Shown: positions 1 to 8,584 of the stretch, in pieces
Layout of the letters: every line of letters starts with the position of its first letter
Position numbering within the stretch: position 1 is the first letter of the stretch
NCBI GenBank assembly: GCA_021160245.1
Contig: JAGHCW010000202.1
Span: 1-61,438, forward strand
DNA length: 61,438 bases
Source of the DNA: a bacterium
Lineage (GTDB): Bacteria > B130-G9
Direction: 5' to 3'
The notes under the pieces: generated by a model
What the model saw: only the letters and a program-made list of their open reading frames with translations
What the model was told of the DNA's origin: nothing
Database searches by the model: none
Made by a program: the position numbers and the translations under genes

Positions 1-823
1 CACCAACTTTTGAGGATTGCACGGAGTCTCTCTCCTGTTTGACATACGCTGCTTTGCGGAATCCAAGAACATTCCAGTCCACCTTGTGGCCATCAAAAAA
101 CGGGCCGTCAACGCAGGCGAACTTCGTCTCACCGCCCACCTCGACGCGACAGCAACCGCACATGCCGGTCGCATCGACGATTATCGGACTCAGATCGACG
201 CGAGTCTTGACGCCGGCCGGCCTTGTTGCCTCGCAAACGAGTTTTAGCATAAAGGTGCAACCGATCGCGATCACCTGATCAAGCTGCTCTCCTTTTTCTA
301 TCAACATCCTGATGACGTCCGGGGCAAAGCCCTTCAGCCCGCGCGAGGCATCACCTGTGGCGATTATAACTTCATCCGAGTTTCTCTTGAGCTCTTTTTC
401 CAAGTACAGGAGGTATTTGGACCTCGCCTCGATAATTGAGACAACTCGGTTGCCTGCTTTCTTGAAGGCTTTCGTGAGCGGCAGTATCGCCGCAATACCA
501 AAGCAGCCACCGGCAAGAACAACCGTTCCGAAGTTCTTTATCTCCGGAGGGATGCCCAAGGGACCCACAACTGAATACAGAGTGTCGCCTTTTTTGCGGC
601 TGACCAGCTTGCCGCTGGACCGGCCGACTTCGTTGACGACGAAAGTTATTGTCCCCGTCTTCTTATCCCAATCGGAAAGCGTATAGGGCACACGCTCGGA
701 ACGCTCATCAACCATGATGACAATAAACTGCCCCGCCCGCGCCTTGTTGGCAATTGCGGGGGCAAGAACCTTGACCAGATTCGTGTTTGGCGCGGTCTCA
801 GTCTTCTCGACAATGCTATACAT
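1..823 (-). CDS. NfnA / PyrK-like FAD-NAD(P)-2Fe-2S flavoprotein (partial, 3' end off window)
   Basis: About 274 codons are visible and the frame runs off the left edge, which is near the usual full length of NfnA-like (ferredoxin-NADP reductase alpha, dihydroorotate dehydrogenase electron-transfer) proteins. The N-terminus is the FAD-binding barrel of the family (RVPYTLSDWD, then VGRSSGKLV). The nucleotide-binding half begins VVLAGGCFGIAA. Near the C-terminus are ATGMCGCCRVEV and FACVDGPFFDGHKVDW, the Cys cluster that binds a [2Fe-2S] centre in this family. The start ATG overlaps the stop of the NuoG-like gene by 8 bases, so the two are translationally coupled. Inference: it passes electrons between NAD(P)H and the NuoEFG-like complex or ferredoxin. 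The family call is firm; the physiological partner is inferred from the operon. Confidence 0.85.
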   Translation of the reverse strand, partial: MYSIVEKTETAPNTNLVKVLAPAIANKARAGQFIVIMVDERSERVPYTLSDWDKKTGTITFVVNEVGRSSGKLVSRKKGDTLYSVVGPLGIPPEIKNFGTVVLAGGCFGIAAILPLTKAFKKAGNRVVSIIEARSKYLLYLEKELKRNSDEVIIATGDASRGLKGFAPDVIRMLIEKGEQLDQVIAIGCTFMLKLVCEATRPAGVKTRVDLSPIIVDATGMCGCCRVEVGGETKFACVDGPFFDGHKVDWNVLGFRKAAYVKQERDSVQSSKVG

Positions 824-3296
824 TTTCGTCCCCGATGATCTTCTCAATTCTCACGGCGGCGCTGTTAGTCAGAAAACTAGCCTGCTCTTTGCCTAGTAGA
901 GCTAGAAGCCGTGGATCTTTGGCCGTCATTCTTGAGACCAAGAGGTCTGGCGGAACGAATTCGTCCACCCGCACAGTGAGTCGTGCTACACCTTTCCCAG
1001 ATACGACGTCAACCTCTTCATCGTTCTTCACATTCAAATACTCGGCCATACTCGGCGATAGCCTCACAAACTCGCTCATACACAAAGAGCGAATTCCACC
1101 CACCAGCTTGCTCAGCCTATGTCCATGCAACAGAAATGAATTGTGCCGGTTCACCAGCAGAAGAGGCCATTCGTTTGAACGTTTCACCTCATCACGCGAC
1201 AAGCCGGGCGCGAGCGGTTGCTCGGATAAGCTAGAGTCCATCTCGGGGCGGTCTTGACCATCAGGGCACTGTTCACGCCCATTTTCGGCTATGCTATTGA
1301 GCTCAGAGTCGCGGGCGCCCAGGGCTTTTGCCAGCATAGACATTATCTCGCACTCAGGTTTCGATTGGCCCCTTGGGCTGACCGCGCGGCGGAGCTCGTG
1401 CAGCGTGCCATCAACGGCGGTGAAGGCGCCTTCCTTCTCCGTGAATGCTGCCGCCGGCAAAACAACATCCGCAAACGGCGTATATGACCCGTCATAGCTG
1501 TCGATAACTGTAAGAAAGTCCAAATCCTGAAGTGGATTCGGCCATTCCGGGCTTAATCTAGGCACCAGGTCCCCGATCATCACAAGCGCTTTTACGCGCT
1601 TCGCCTCAATATCCTGCATTATCTTAAGCCAGTGCGCGTCGAAGTCCTTGGTGGACCTTGTGAAGCATACCTCACAGCGCTTTGTGTCCGAACTCAGCAA
1701 ATCGCAAAGGTCCGAAAGAAGTCCCTTGAAGTGTTTATGAGCGTTCTCGGCGCCAACCTCGCGGCCCACAACAACCAGCGTCGATGAGGCCTCACGGAGC
1801 ACGTCTGCGGCTTGCTGCAAAGTCTCCTTGTCCGTTCCGACATGCGAGAGAATCTCCTCAAACAAGAGCTTGAAGGCCCACTTCGGCAAATGCTTAACTC
1901 GTCTGCGACTCTTCATGTCCTTCTCAATCACCGCCCAAATCAAGCTGGCAACCGCCCAGGAGAAATCGCCGGGCGTTACGGGCATCTTTGCCGAGGCGAA
2001 CTTGTCAAGGAACGTCGGAACTGTATCCAAAACCAGCAGCTTCGCGCCTCTATCCACAGCTCGCTTGACGTTATGACCAAGAATTGGATGTGTCTGGACA
2101 AGATCGGCGCCGATGAGTAGCACACAATCACCCTCTGACAAAGACCCGAGACTCGCGTCAAATGAGCCCCATTCCTTGGGCGGGACGCGGTGTGGATAGT
2201 TCTCAGTTCTAAGAACTGAAGCGGCAAAACCTCGACATGCGTTCGCCTCCTCATCGGTCAGCAATCCTGGATATAGCAACGCTATTTCGGACCCTTCGAA
2301 TCTTGAGATGCCTTCTGCAGCCTGTGCTAACGCCTTGTCCCAGCTCGTCGTGATCAGCTGGCCGACCTTCCGGACAAGTGGTTTGGTAATACGGTTACTA
2401 GAATTGATGAGCTCTGCCACGCCAAATCTGCCTAATACACAGACTTGACCGCCATTGACGCCGCCGGCTTGCGATGCTTGTGTGCTTACTACCCTGTTGT
2501 TTGACGCCGAGACCTCTATGCTGCACCCGACCGTGCAGAGTGTGCAGGTGGTCTCGACCGTCTTATCGGCCGGAGGTTCCCATTTGCTCGTGCGGTCAGC
2601 AAGCGCGCCCGTCGGACATGCATCAACACACGCCCCGCAGAACCGGCAACCCATATCCAAATGTAGATGATTAAATGCCGTGCCGACTCTCGTTTTTGGG
2701 CCTCGATTTGCGAAAGCAAGCGTGTAAACCCCACGCACCTCTTGACAGGCACGAACGCATCGCCCACATAAAACGCAGAGGTTGTAGTCCCGGTCGAAGA
2801 AGGGATCGAGCCTCTCCAGAGGAAGGTCCTTATACAGAGGTTCGAGCCTGACGTGGTCCAAACCGATCTTATCAACCAGCTCGCGCAGCTCGCACTTCTC
2901 TTTGTTTGGGCAGAGCATACATCCGGTGACCCGTCCGGCCTTCGTCAGATGTCCGGGACCCCGGAAGTCCTCGCATTGCTGTTGCCGACTGCAGAATAGA
3001 CAGCCGGTTGGATGCTCGGATAATATGAGCTCAAGAACCACTCGGCGATGCGCCTTCACGCTCTCAGTATTCGTTCGGACGACCATGCCATCGGAAGCAG
3101 GTGTGATGCACGAGGCAGGAAAGCCCCGCATACCCTCAACCTCGACTATGCACAACCTGCAGGCGCCGTAGGAAGATAGCCCTTCCTTGTGGCAAAGCGT
3201 CGGCACATCGATCCCGAGCGACCTTATCGCCGAAAGTAGGCTGGTTCCCTCTTCAACCTCAACCTCAATCCCATCAATCGTCAGATTGGGCGCCAC
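816..3296 (-). CDS. NuoG-like iron-sulphur / molybdopterin-fold subunit
   Basis: About 826 residues from a GTG start. I chose GTG because a strong ribosome site (AAGGAG) lies just upstream, whereas the longer frame would begin inside the nuoF-like gene. Order of domains: N-terminal [2Fe-2S] ferredoxin fold (Cys35, 46, 49, 63); a NuoG-type His-Cys3 site (HPTGCLFC...C) and an extra Cys pair (GCMLCPNKEKC); two [4Fe-4S] ferredoxin motifs (CVLCGRCVRAC, CRFCGACVDAC); a further four-Cys site (CTLCTVGC then C in GGQVCVLG); then a molybdopterin-oxidoreductase fold with its C-terminal dinucleotide-binding domain. I see no Cys or Sec in the position used by formate dehydrogenases, so it resembles NuoG more than FdhA. 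It probably acts as the electron-wiring subunit of a soluble NAD(H)-linked complex with its neighbours. Confidence 0.85.
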   Translation of the reverse strand: MAPNLTIDGIEVEVEEGTSLLSAIRSLGIDVPTLCHKEGLSSYGACRLCIVEVEGMRGFPASCITPASDGMVVRTNTESVKAHRRVVLELILSEHPTGCLFCSRQQQCEDFRGPGHLTKAGRVTGCMLCPNKEKCELRELVDKIGLDHVRLEPLYKDLPLERLDPFFDRDYNLCVLCGRCVRACQEVRGVYTLAFANRGPKTRVGTAFNHLHLDMGCRFCGACVDACPTGALADRTSKWEPPADKTVETTCTLCTVGCSIEVSASNNRVVSTQASQAGGVNGGQVCVLGRFGVAELINSSNRITKPLVRKVGQLITTSWDKALAQAAEGISRFEGSEIALLYPGLLTDEEANACRGFAASVLRTENYPHRVPPKEWGSFDASLGSLSEGDCVLLIGADLVQTHPILGHNVKRAVDRGAKLLVLDTVPTFLDKFASAKMPVTPGDFSWAVASLIWAVIEKDMKSRRRVKHLPKWAFKLLFEEILSHVGTDKETLQQAADVLREASSTLVVVGREVGAENAHKHFKGLLSDLCDLLSSDTKRCEVCFTRSTKDFDAHWLKIMQDIEAKRVKALVMIGDLVPRLSPEWPNPLQDLDFLTVIDSYDGSYTPFADVVLPAAAFTEKEGAFTAVDGTLHELRRAVSPRGQSKPECEIMSMLAKALGARDSELNSIAENGREQCPDGQDRPEMDSSLSEQPLAPGLSRDEVKRSNEWPLLLVNRHNSFLLHGHRLSKLVGGIRSLCMSEFVRLSPSMAEYLNVKNDEEVDVVSGKGVARLTVRVDEFVPPDLLVSRMTAKDPRLLALLGKEQASFLTNSAAVRIEKIIGDENV

Positions 3297-3307
3297 ATCT
3301 CTCCTTC

Positions 3308-5101
3308 CTAGACAACATGGATAGCTCCAAATTTGCACGCCTCAACGCAAGCGCCGCACCTGATGCACTTTTTGGTATTGATCTTGTGAACCTGTTTCTT
3401 CATTCCCGACACGGCTTCAGTCGGACAGACCCTGAGGCACGCTCCGCAACCTACGCATTTGTCCTTGAGAATGCTATATGTTATGAGTTTCCGGCAGAAT
3501 CCAGCTGGGCATCGATGCTCCTTAATATGGGCGTCGTACTCATCCCGAAAGTATTTTATTGTTGATAGCACAGGATTGGCTGAAGTCTGCCCAAGACCAC
3601 ACATGGACGTCTTTTTTATCACCCCACCGAGCTCCTCAAGAATCTCTACATCCCCCTCCTTGCCCTTGCCCTCGCAGATGCGGCTAAGTATCTCACGCAT
3701 ACGCTGAAGACCTATCCGGCAGCTGGAGCATTTGCCGCAAGATTCCTCTGCAAGAAAGTCTGTAAAATACCGGGCCATGTCAACCATGCACGTCCCCTCG
3801 TCCATCACGACTAAGCCGCCCGAACCCATCATAGAACCCACGCTCCCAAGACTCTCAAAGTCGATTGGCATGTCCATGAGAGAAGCCGGCAAGCAGCCTC
3901 CCGAAGGGCCACCGATCTGGACGGCCTTGAACTCCCGGTTGTCAAGTATGCCCCCGCCGATCTCAAAGATGATCTCCTTGACGCTTATGCCCATTGGGAC
4001 CTCTACAAGGCCGGTGTTGTTGACCTTCCCAACCAGCGAGAAGAGCTTGGTCCCCTTGCTACGCTCCGTGCCAATCCCAGAGAACCAATCCCCACCTTTC
4101 AGGATGATCTGAGCCACATTGGCCCAAGTCTCCACGTTGTTTATATTCGTCGGTTTGCCCCAAAGACCACTCTGCGCTGGAAATGGGGGTTTGGGTCTTG
4201 GTCTTCCCACCTTCCCCTCAATGGAACTAATCAGCGCCGTTTCCTCGCCGCAAACAAACGCCCCAGCGCCTCGAACGATGGTGAGGTGGAAGTTTAGACC
4301 GGTACCCAATATGTTTTCCCCAAGAAGCCCATTCTCCTCGGCCTGATTGATGGCCTTCTTGATGCGCTCAAGCGCAAGAGGGTATTCCGCCCTAACATAG
4401 ACTACCCCATGCTCGGCGCCGATTGCCTTGCCTCCGATGGCCATTCCCTCAATGAGCGCGTGCGGATCGGCCTCGAGAATACTCCTGTCCATGAACGCTC
4501 CGGGGTCGCCCTCATCTGCGTTGCAGATAACGTATTTCGGTGTATCCGCCTGGGCCTTGCATATCTCCCATTTCTTGAATGTAGGAAAACCGGCGCCGCC
4601 TCGACCCCTAAGTCCAGATGTCTTGAGCTCCTCGATTACTTGCTCCGGACTCATCTCTGTCGCGGCTTTTGCAAGCCCCAAATACCCATCAAACGCAATG
4701 TAATCCTTGATATCCTCGGGATTGATGCGCCCCCTATTGCGAAAGGCGATGAGTTTCTGGCGTCCAAAGAAATTGATGTCCTTCATTGCCGGGACTGGCG
4801 TTTCCTCACCGGGCGGAACGAACATTAGTCGAGGCACAGGACGACCCTTGAGGCAATGCTCCTCAACTAAAAACGGGATATCCTCGACCCTAATACGCTG
4901 ATAGAGGATGTCCTCGGGCTGAAAAAGAAGCAGCGGCCCATTCTGACAGAACCCATTGCAGCCCGTCGGAACCACGAGAATCTCTTCCTGCAATTCGTGC
5001 AGCTTGAGCTCTTTGTTCAACGCGGAGATGATCTCAAAGGCGCCCGCCGACACACAGCCCGTTCCTGTGCATACTAGAATGTGTGTTCTCTCTGCCTTCA
5101 A
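3308..5101 (-). CDS. NuoF / HydB-like NADH-binding flavoprotein with extra Fe-S domains
   Basis: 597 residues, the long HydB/NADP-reducing-hydrogenase form rather than plain NuoF. It starts with a thioredoxin-like [2Fe-2S] domain (CTGTGC, later TGCNGFC). The core carries the NADH and FMN sites (GLRGRGGAGFPTFKKW, CNADEGDPGAFMDR, GAGAFVCGEETALI). The 4Fe-4S N3-type motif is ESCGKCSSCRIGLQRM with a later Cys in SMCGLGQ. At the C-terminus are two ferredoxin clusters (CVGCGACLRVC, CIRCGACVEAC). Family knowledge: this subunit oxidises or reduces NAD(H), and the extended form occurs in electron-bifurcating complexes. It sits 11 bases before the NuoG-like start. A sister of hydrogenase HydB is equally possible, but no canonical catalytic HydA is present in the window. 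Confidence 0.9.
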   Translation of the reverse strand: MKAERTHILVCTGTGCVSAGAFEIISALNKELKLHELQEEILVVPTGCNGFCQNGPLLLFQPEDILYQRIRVEDIPFLVEEHCLKGRPVPRLMFVPPGEETPVPAMKDINFFGRQKLIAFRNRGRINPEDIKDYIAFDGYLGLAKAATEMSPEQVIEELKTSGLRGRGGAGFPTFKKWEICKAQADTPKYVICNADEGDPGAFMDRSILEADPHALIEGMAIGGKAIGAEHGVVYVRAEYPLALERIKKAINQAEENGLLGENILGTGLNFHLTIVRGAGAFVCGEETALISSIEGKVGRPRPKPPFPAQSGLWGKPTNINNVETWANVAQIILKGGDWFSGIGTERSKGTKLFSLVGKVNNTGLVEVPMGISVKEIIFEIGGGILDNREFKAVQIGGPSGGCLPASLMDMPIDFESLGSVGSMMGSGGLVVMDEGTCMVDMARYFTDFLAEESCGKCSSCRIGLQRMREILSRICEGKGKEGDVEILEELGGVIKKTSMCGLGQTSANPVLSTIKYFRDEYDAHIKEHRCPAGFCRKLITYSILKDKCVGCGACLRVCPTEAVSGMKKQVHKINTKKCIRCGACVEACKFGAIHVV

Positions 5102-5179
5102 TGCTCTCTTCCTCGGATATGTATCAAACTCACACGAATCGCTAGTGGGATAGTATCGCCTTCCTTTAATCCAAAACGT

Positions 5180-5734
5180 TTAACCCAATTTGCCCATACT
5201 AGGCAAGTCAGTTACCTCATCAAGCATTTCCCGAACCAATCGGACCGTTCGAGTATCACTGGTCAAGGCGGAACCTGTCAACCTTTTGACCTCCCTTGTG
5301 TCGAAAGTAAACGCCCGCTCGCACGTTCTATGCTCGTAAATAATATCGACCTCTGGCGCTCCAAAAACAAGTGACAATAAAGTGGACTTCATGTCCCCGA
5401 GAGGCATCCTGTCAACGCTGCTGAGCGCAAAGCTCGCAACGACAACGGTCCCCTCTCCAAGAACCGAATCAATGCTGAACTCCCCGCCCGCATCCTCGGC
5501 CGCCTGAGCAAGAAGCGAGAGCCCCAAACCAACCTTCTTGTTCGCCTTCGTCGTAACGAATGGATCAACGACACGGCTGAGCATCTCTTTTGTCATCGCC
5601 TTGCCATTATCCGCTATCGAGATGGTCAGCAGGTCACTCTCAAAGTCCTCTGCGATCAGTATCTTAATTAGCGTCGCATCGGCTGCCACTGAATTTTGGA
5701 CTATATCAAGAACGTGCATCGAGAGCTCAAGCAT
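5180..5734 (-). CDS. HATPase-domain protein (histidine-kinase-like ATPase), second copy in operon
   Basis: 184 residues with a GHKL ATP-binding fold. The N-box region reads LDIVQNSVAADAT, the G1 box is SIADNGKAM, and the glycine-rich lid is KKVGLGLSLLAQAAE. There is no receiver, dimerisation or His-phosphoacceptor domain, so it is a stand-alone ATPase of the kind found in [FeFe]-hydrogenase operons rather than a complete kinase. The C-terminal third shows no recognisable domain. It lies between the PHP gene (11 bases upstream) and the NuoF-like gene (78 bases downstream). Inference: an anti-sigma-like or kinase-like regulator of the redox operon. Its substrate is unknown. Confidence 0.75.
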   Translation of the reverse strand: MLELSMHVLDIVQNSVAADATLIKILIAEDFESDLLTISIADNGKAMTKEMLSRVVDPFVTTKANKKVGLGLSLLAQAAEDAGGEFSIDSVLGEGTVVVASFALSSVDRMPLGDMKSTLLSLVFGAPEVDIIYEHRTCERAFTFDTREVKRLTGSALTSDTRTVRLVREMLDEVTDLPSMGKLG

Positions 5735-5745
5735 CTCATTGAAGC

Positions 5746-6471
5746 TCAGTTAATGAGCTGTCTCCCTTCAACGCCTCTTAAGGCCATCCTAATCTCGGCT
5801 AGAGTCGGCGCCTCGACCACAAGCTCGTTGCTGAACTTGCCAATGTCTTCTTTGAAATGGGCGTCAGAATCACGAAGGACAGGGAAATCAAGAGTGCAAC
5901 CGAACCTATCCCTAACCTCCTTCAAAGTTGTCTTGCTGGTCAATTCGACGGCGTCGAGCTCAAGCGACTCTGGCATGAAACCAAGCTGATACAAAAGGCC
6001 GAATCGCTCTCGCTCTATATGAGCCGCAACGGCCAAGCCTCCTAACTTGTGAACGGCCGCTACGACTTGGTCAACTGACATATCTGTGGCGCCGATCAGA
6101 AGCCTCTCATTCTCCGAAACTACATAATCAAACTGGTCAACCGCGAACTGATACCCGAATAGCTTCTCATCGTTCTGGCCGGATATCAGGTGTTCGTAAA
6201 CGACCTGTTGAACTTCAAGCGCCGACTTACATGTCTCGAATATCCCAAGAACGTGAACCTCCTCTGCGCTCGTTATCTCAATGCCCGGAAGCACAGATAG
6301 CGGAAGAGATTCGGCTGCGGCAACCGCTGCCTCAACGTTCTCCGCAGAATTATGATCGCTGATGGCGATCAGGCCGAGGCCGCGTTTAAGGGCCGCCTCA
6401 ACAATCGTTTTCGGCGTCATAGTGTCATCGGCACAAGGTGAAAGACAAGTATGCACATGAAAGTCGGCCAT
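5746..6471 (-). CDS. PHP-domain phosphoesterase
   Basis: About 241 residues from the ATG giving MADFHVHTCLSP. Earlier in-frame starts would overlap the DRTGG gene. The metal-binding PHP signature is clear: DFHVHT at the start, then ISDHNSAENV, and AAHIERERFG and DSDAHFKED further on, supplying the His/Asp ligands. Family knowledge: PHP proteins are metal-dependent phosphoesterases, and this short form recurs next to DRTGG and HydS-like genes. The actual substrate is not known; a nucleotide signal degraded in response to redox state is only a guess. The start lies 5 bases after the upstream stop, consistent with co-translation. Confidence 0.8.
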   Translation of the reverse strand: MADFHVHTCLSPCADDTMTPKTIVEAALKRGLGLIAISDHNSAENVEAAVAAAESLPLSVLPGIEITSAEEVHVLGIFETCKSALEVQQVVYEHLISGQNDEKLFGYQFAVDQFDYVVSENERLLIGATDMSVDQVVAAVHKLGGLAVAAHIERERFGLLYQLGFMPESLELDAVELTSKTTLKEVRDRFGCTLDFPVLRDSDAHFKEDIGKFSNELVVEAPTLAEIRMALRGVEGRQLIN

Positions 6472-6476
6472 AAGCC

Positions 6477-6827
6477 TCAGCATTCCTTTTGGCACCGTAG
6501 TCCTGAGCCGTAAAGCCTGCCGGCGACCTCGTATGCCGAGAGCTTCGTCGTAAATATCGGTATCTTGTGCTCATTGGCCTTCTCGAGCGTCTCAGGCTGC
6601 GGCCTTCGGCCATTGACCACAATAACTCCACCCAACGCCAAGAACTCGGATACAGCGGCTATGTTGGGGTGGATGTGGATGGTTATCCACAAGTAGCCCT
6701 CTTTTGAATTGGCCATAACGTCGCTGAGAATGTCGCTGACATAGCAGCCTGTAACCTCGCAATCAAGAGAGCAGTTTGTTGTACACATCTCAAGCTCAAG
6801 CGCATCAGCTATCTGTGAGAGTCTCAT
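6477..6827 (-). CDS. DRTGG-domain protein, second copy in operon
   Basis: 116 residues, starting MRLSQIADALELE. The body matches the DRTGG fold, a small alpha/beta domain usually fused to CBS or phosphotransacetylase proteins: GCYVSDILSDVMANSKEG, then GGVIVVNGRRPQPETLEKA and IPIFTTKLSAYEVAGRLY. It is a clear paralogue of the gene at 8585-8938, sharing the pattern (S)D(L/I)MSDV...GxIVVxGxRPxxET. Cysteines at the N-terminus (CTTNCSLDC) are absent from the other copy. Family knowledge: DRTGG domains are thought to sense small ligands, with no fixed activity. Both copies sit beside HATPase and HydS genes, suggesting a signalling module. Confidence 0.75.
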   Translation of the reverse strand: MRLSQIADALELEMCTTNCSLDCEVTGCYVSDILSDVMANSKEGYLWITIHIHPNIAAVSEFLALGGVIVVNGRRPQPETLEKANEHKIPIFTTKLSAYEVAGRLYGSGLRCQKEC

Positions 6828-6855
6828 CGCCCTTTACATGCCTCCTCTTTTTGCC

Positions 6856-8124
6856 TCACTCACTGCGTCCGTCTGCCCTTATGAATACACAATCCTCGAT
6901 CTTGGCGTGCCCCCGGACGATGTCGTCGGCGAGAGTCATGCAGTCAGGCGCCCCGCACGCCGCGCAGTTTTTACCGGGCAGCTTTCGGAATATATCTTCC
7001 CTAAGCCGCATCTTGCCAATCGCAAATGAAGTATCTGCATCAAGGGGAGGAATCGCGGCCGGAAGAATCGCCTTTGAAAGGCGAAAATGCTCTCGCTCAT
7101 GTCCGCCGGCCTTCATCATATCCTCAATATCCGGCCTGGCGCCGAACAGCTTCACAAACTCGGTGATTGTGTTGCTGGCTATGAAACGGTTCTGGACGGT
7201 GAGCGGCCCGCCTATGCAGCCACCGGGACATATCTGGCACTCCAGATACTTGATATGTCTGAGCTTGCCTCTTTCGAGGTCTTTCAGAATCTTAATCGTA
7301 TCCATAACGCCAGAGACGGCGAGAGTCTCCTCTATTCCCAAATCCGCCACCTCTCCGCCAGCCCGCCCGAACCCAATCCCGGCCCCGGATGAGTGGTGCA
7401 TTGACCTGGCCTTCCTATCGCTCTTGGCTTGTTTCAAGGCCACAAGCATAGATCCATAGACCTCCGAGATGCCGACCGCTCCGTCAAGAGAAGACCTCTC
7501 CGCTGTGGGGGGATTGATCATCGCCGCAAGCTTGGCCAAGCAGGGAGTGATGTGGATTACGCCGATCTCATCCTCCGGGATATTAAGTCTTCCGGTCACA
7601 TCCGCCTTGATGGCCTTGGCCGCAACCTCTCTGGGTGGCCGGAATGGCAAAATCTGTCCAGTGAGGGCTGGGAACATGAGCTGTATTAGGCGTGTAACCG
7701 CCGGACATACGGGCGAGATAAAGGGCTCCCCAGCGTAATTCTCCTCTATGTAGCTCTTAACGTCTGCAAAAACAAGTTCACAGGCGTACGCTTTGTCATA
7801 AGCCAAATCGAAGCCAAGTGAGAGAAGGGCCTGGAGGACATCCTCGGGCAGCGTGCTCGGCCCAAATTGCGAGTAAAGGGCCGGGGAAGGAAGGGCAACC
7901 TTATACTTGAACGTGCTTACGTCTGTGTGGGTTGTGGTGACCGGCACGATCGCACGTTGCGGGCAAACACGGTAGCACTCTCCGCAATCAATGCACCTTT
8001 CAGGAAGAACCTGCGCTACATTGTCTCTGACGCGTATTGCCTTCGCGGGGCAAGCCCTCGTGCACTCAACACAACCGGTGCACCGGGCTGGGTCAACTCT
8101 CAGCGCATGGTCGGGAATCCTCAC
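6856..8124 (-). CDS. HydS-like [FeFe]-hydrogenase homologue with ferredoxin and Fes domains
   Basis: 422 residues from a GTG start. N-terminus: two ferredoxin [4Fe-4S] motifs (CTGCVECTRAC, CIDCGECYRVC). The centre is the iron-hydrogenase large-subunit fold. All four H-cluster ligand positions are kept: Cys140 (SPVCPAV), Cys195 (HITPCLAK), Cys299 and Cys303 (CPGGCIGG). The residue before Cys140, normally the proton-relay Cys of TSCCP, is Val139. The C-terminus carries a third Fe-S domain (NCAACGAPDC with a later Cys412), the Fes domain typical of the putatively sensory hydrogenase group. Its start lies inside the end of the upstream HATPase gene (32-base overlap). Likely role: a hydrogen or redox sensor acting with the DRTGG, HATPase and PHP proteins rather than a fast catalyst. 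No maturation genes are in the window. Confidence 0.85.
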   Translation of the reverse strand: MRIPDHALRVDPARCTGCVECTRACPAKAIRVRDNVAQVLPERCIDCGECYRVCPQRAIVPVTTTHTDVSTFKYKVALPSPALYSQFGPSTLPEDVLQALLSLGFDLAYDKAYACELVFADVKSYIEENYAGEPFISPVCPAVTRLIQLMFPALTGQILPFRPPREVAAKAIKADVTGRLNIPEDEIGVIHITPCLAKLAAMINPPTAERSSLDGAVGISEVYGSMLVALKQAKSDRKARSMHHSSGAGIGFGRAGGEVADLGIEETLAVSGVMDTIKILKDLERGKLRHIKYLECQICPGGCIGGPLTVQNRFIASNTITEFVKLFGARPDIEDMMKAGGHEREHFRLSKAILPAAIPPLDADTSFAIGKMRLREDIFRKLPGKNCAACGAPDCMTLADDIVRGHAKIEDCVFIRADGRSE

Positions 8125-8569
8125 ATCTCACCTCACCATGATTGGCCTTAATCACAATCTCAACTCTAGTTCCCTCGCCTAAGGTAGAGCTTATCTTCAT
8201 CTCATCGCTGTTCTTCTTGATGTTTGGAAGACCCATACCGGCGCCGAATCCCATTTCCCGAATCTCGTCCGTAGCTGTCGAATATCCATCCCGCATCGCC
8301 AATTCGATGTCAGGGATACCTTGGCCTCGGTCCGCAACGACTATTACTATCCGATCTGGCGTGACTGTCAGCTCGAGACCGCCATCATCAGCGTACATCA
8401 CGATGTTCATCTCCGCCTCATAAGCTGCTATGCCGGCGCGCCGCACTATGCTCGGGGGAAATGCCAGTTCTTTGAGTATCTCAAGTATCCTGCACGACGC
8501 CTCGCCCCCTCTTACGAAGTCGCCGCCTTCTACTTCAAATCCCTGATTGAAAACGGTCTCGGCTATCAT
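8093..8569 (-). CDS. RsbW-like anti-sigma-type HATPase, first copy in operon
   Basis: 158 residues with a GHKL ATPase fold of the serine/threonine anti-sigma kind. The N-box is RRAGIAAYEAEMNIVMYA, the G1 motif VVADRGQGIPDI, and the G2 lid FGAGMGLPNIKKNSDE. Family knowledge: RsbW/SpoIIAB proteins phosphorylate an anti-anti-sigma partner, but no such partner gene is adjacent. Position between a DRTGG gene and the HydS-like gene, with a 32-base overlap into the latter, points to a joint signalling role. The copy at 5180-5734 is more divergent. Confidence 0.8.
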   Translation of the reverse strand: MIAETVFNQGFEVEGGDFVRGGEASCRILEILKELAFPPSIVRRAGIAAYEAEMNIVMYADDGGLELTVTPDRIVIVVADRGQGIPDIELAMRDGYSTATDEIREMGFGAGMGLPNIKKNSDEMKISSTLGEGTRVEIVIKANHGEVRCEDSRPCAES

Positions 8570-8584
8570 TCCTAGGGCCCCAGA

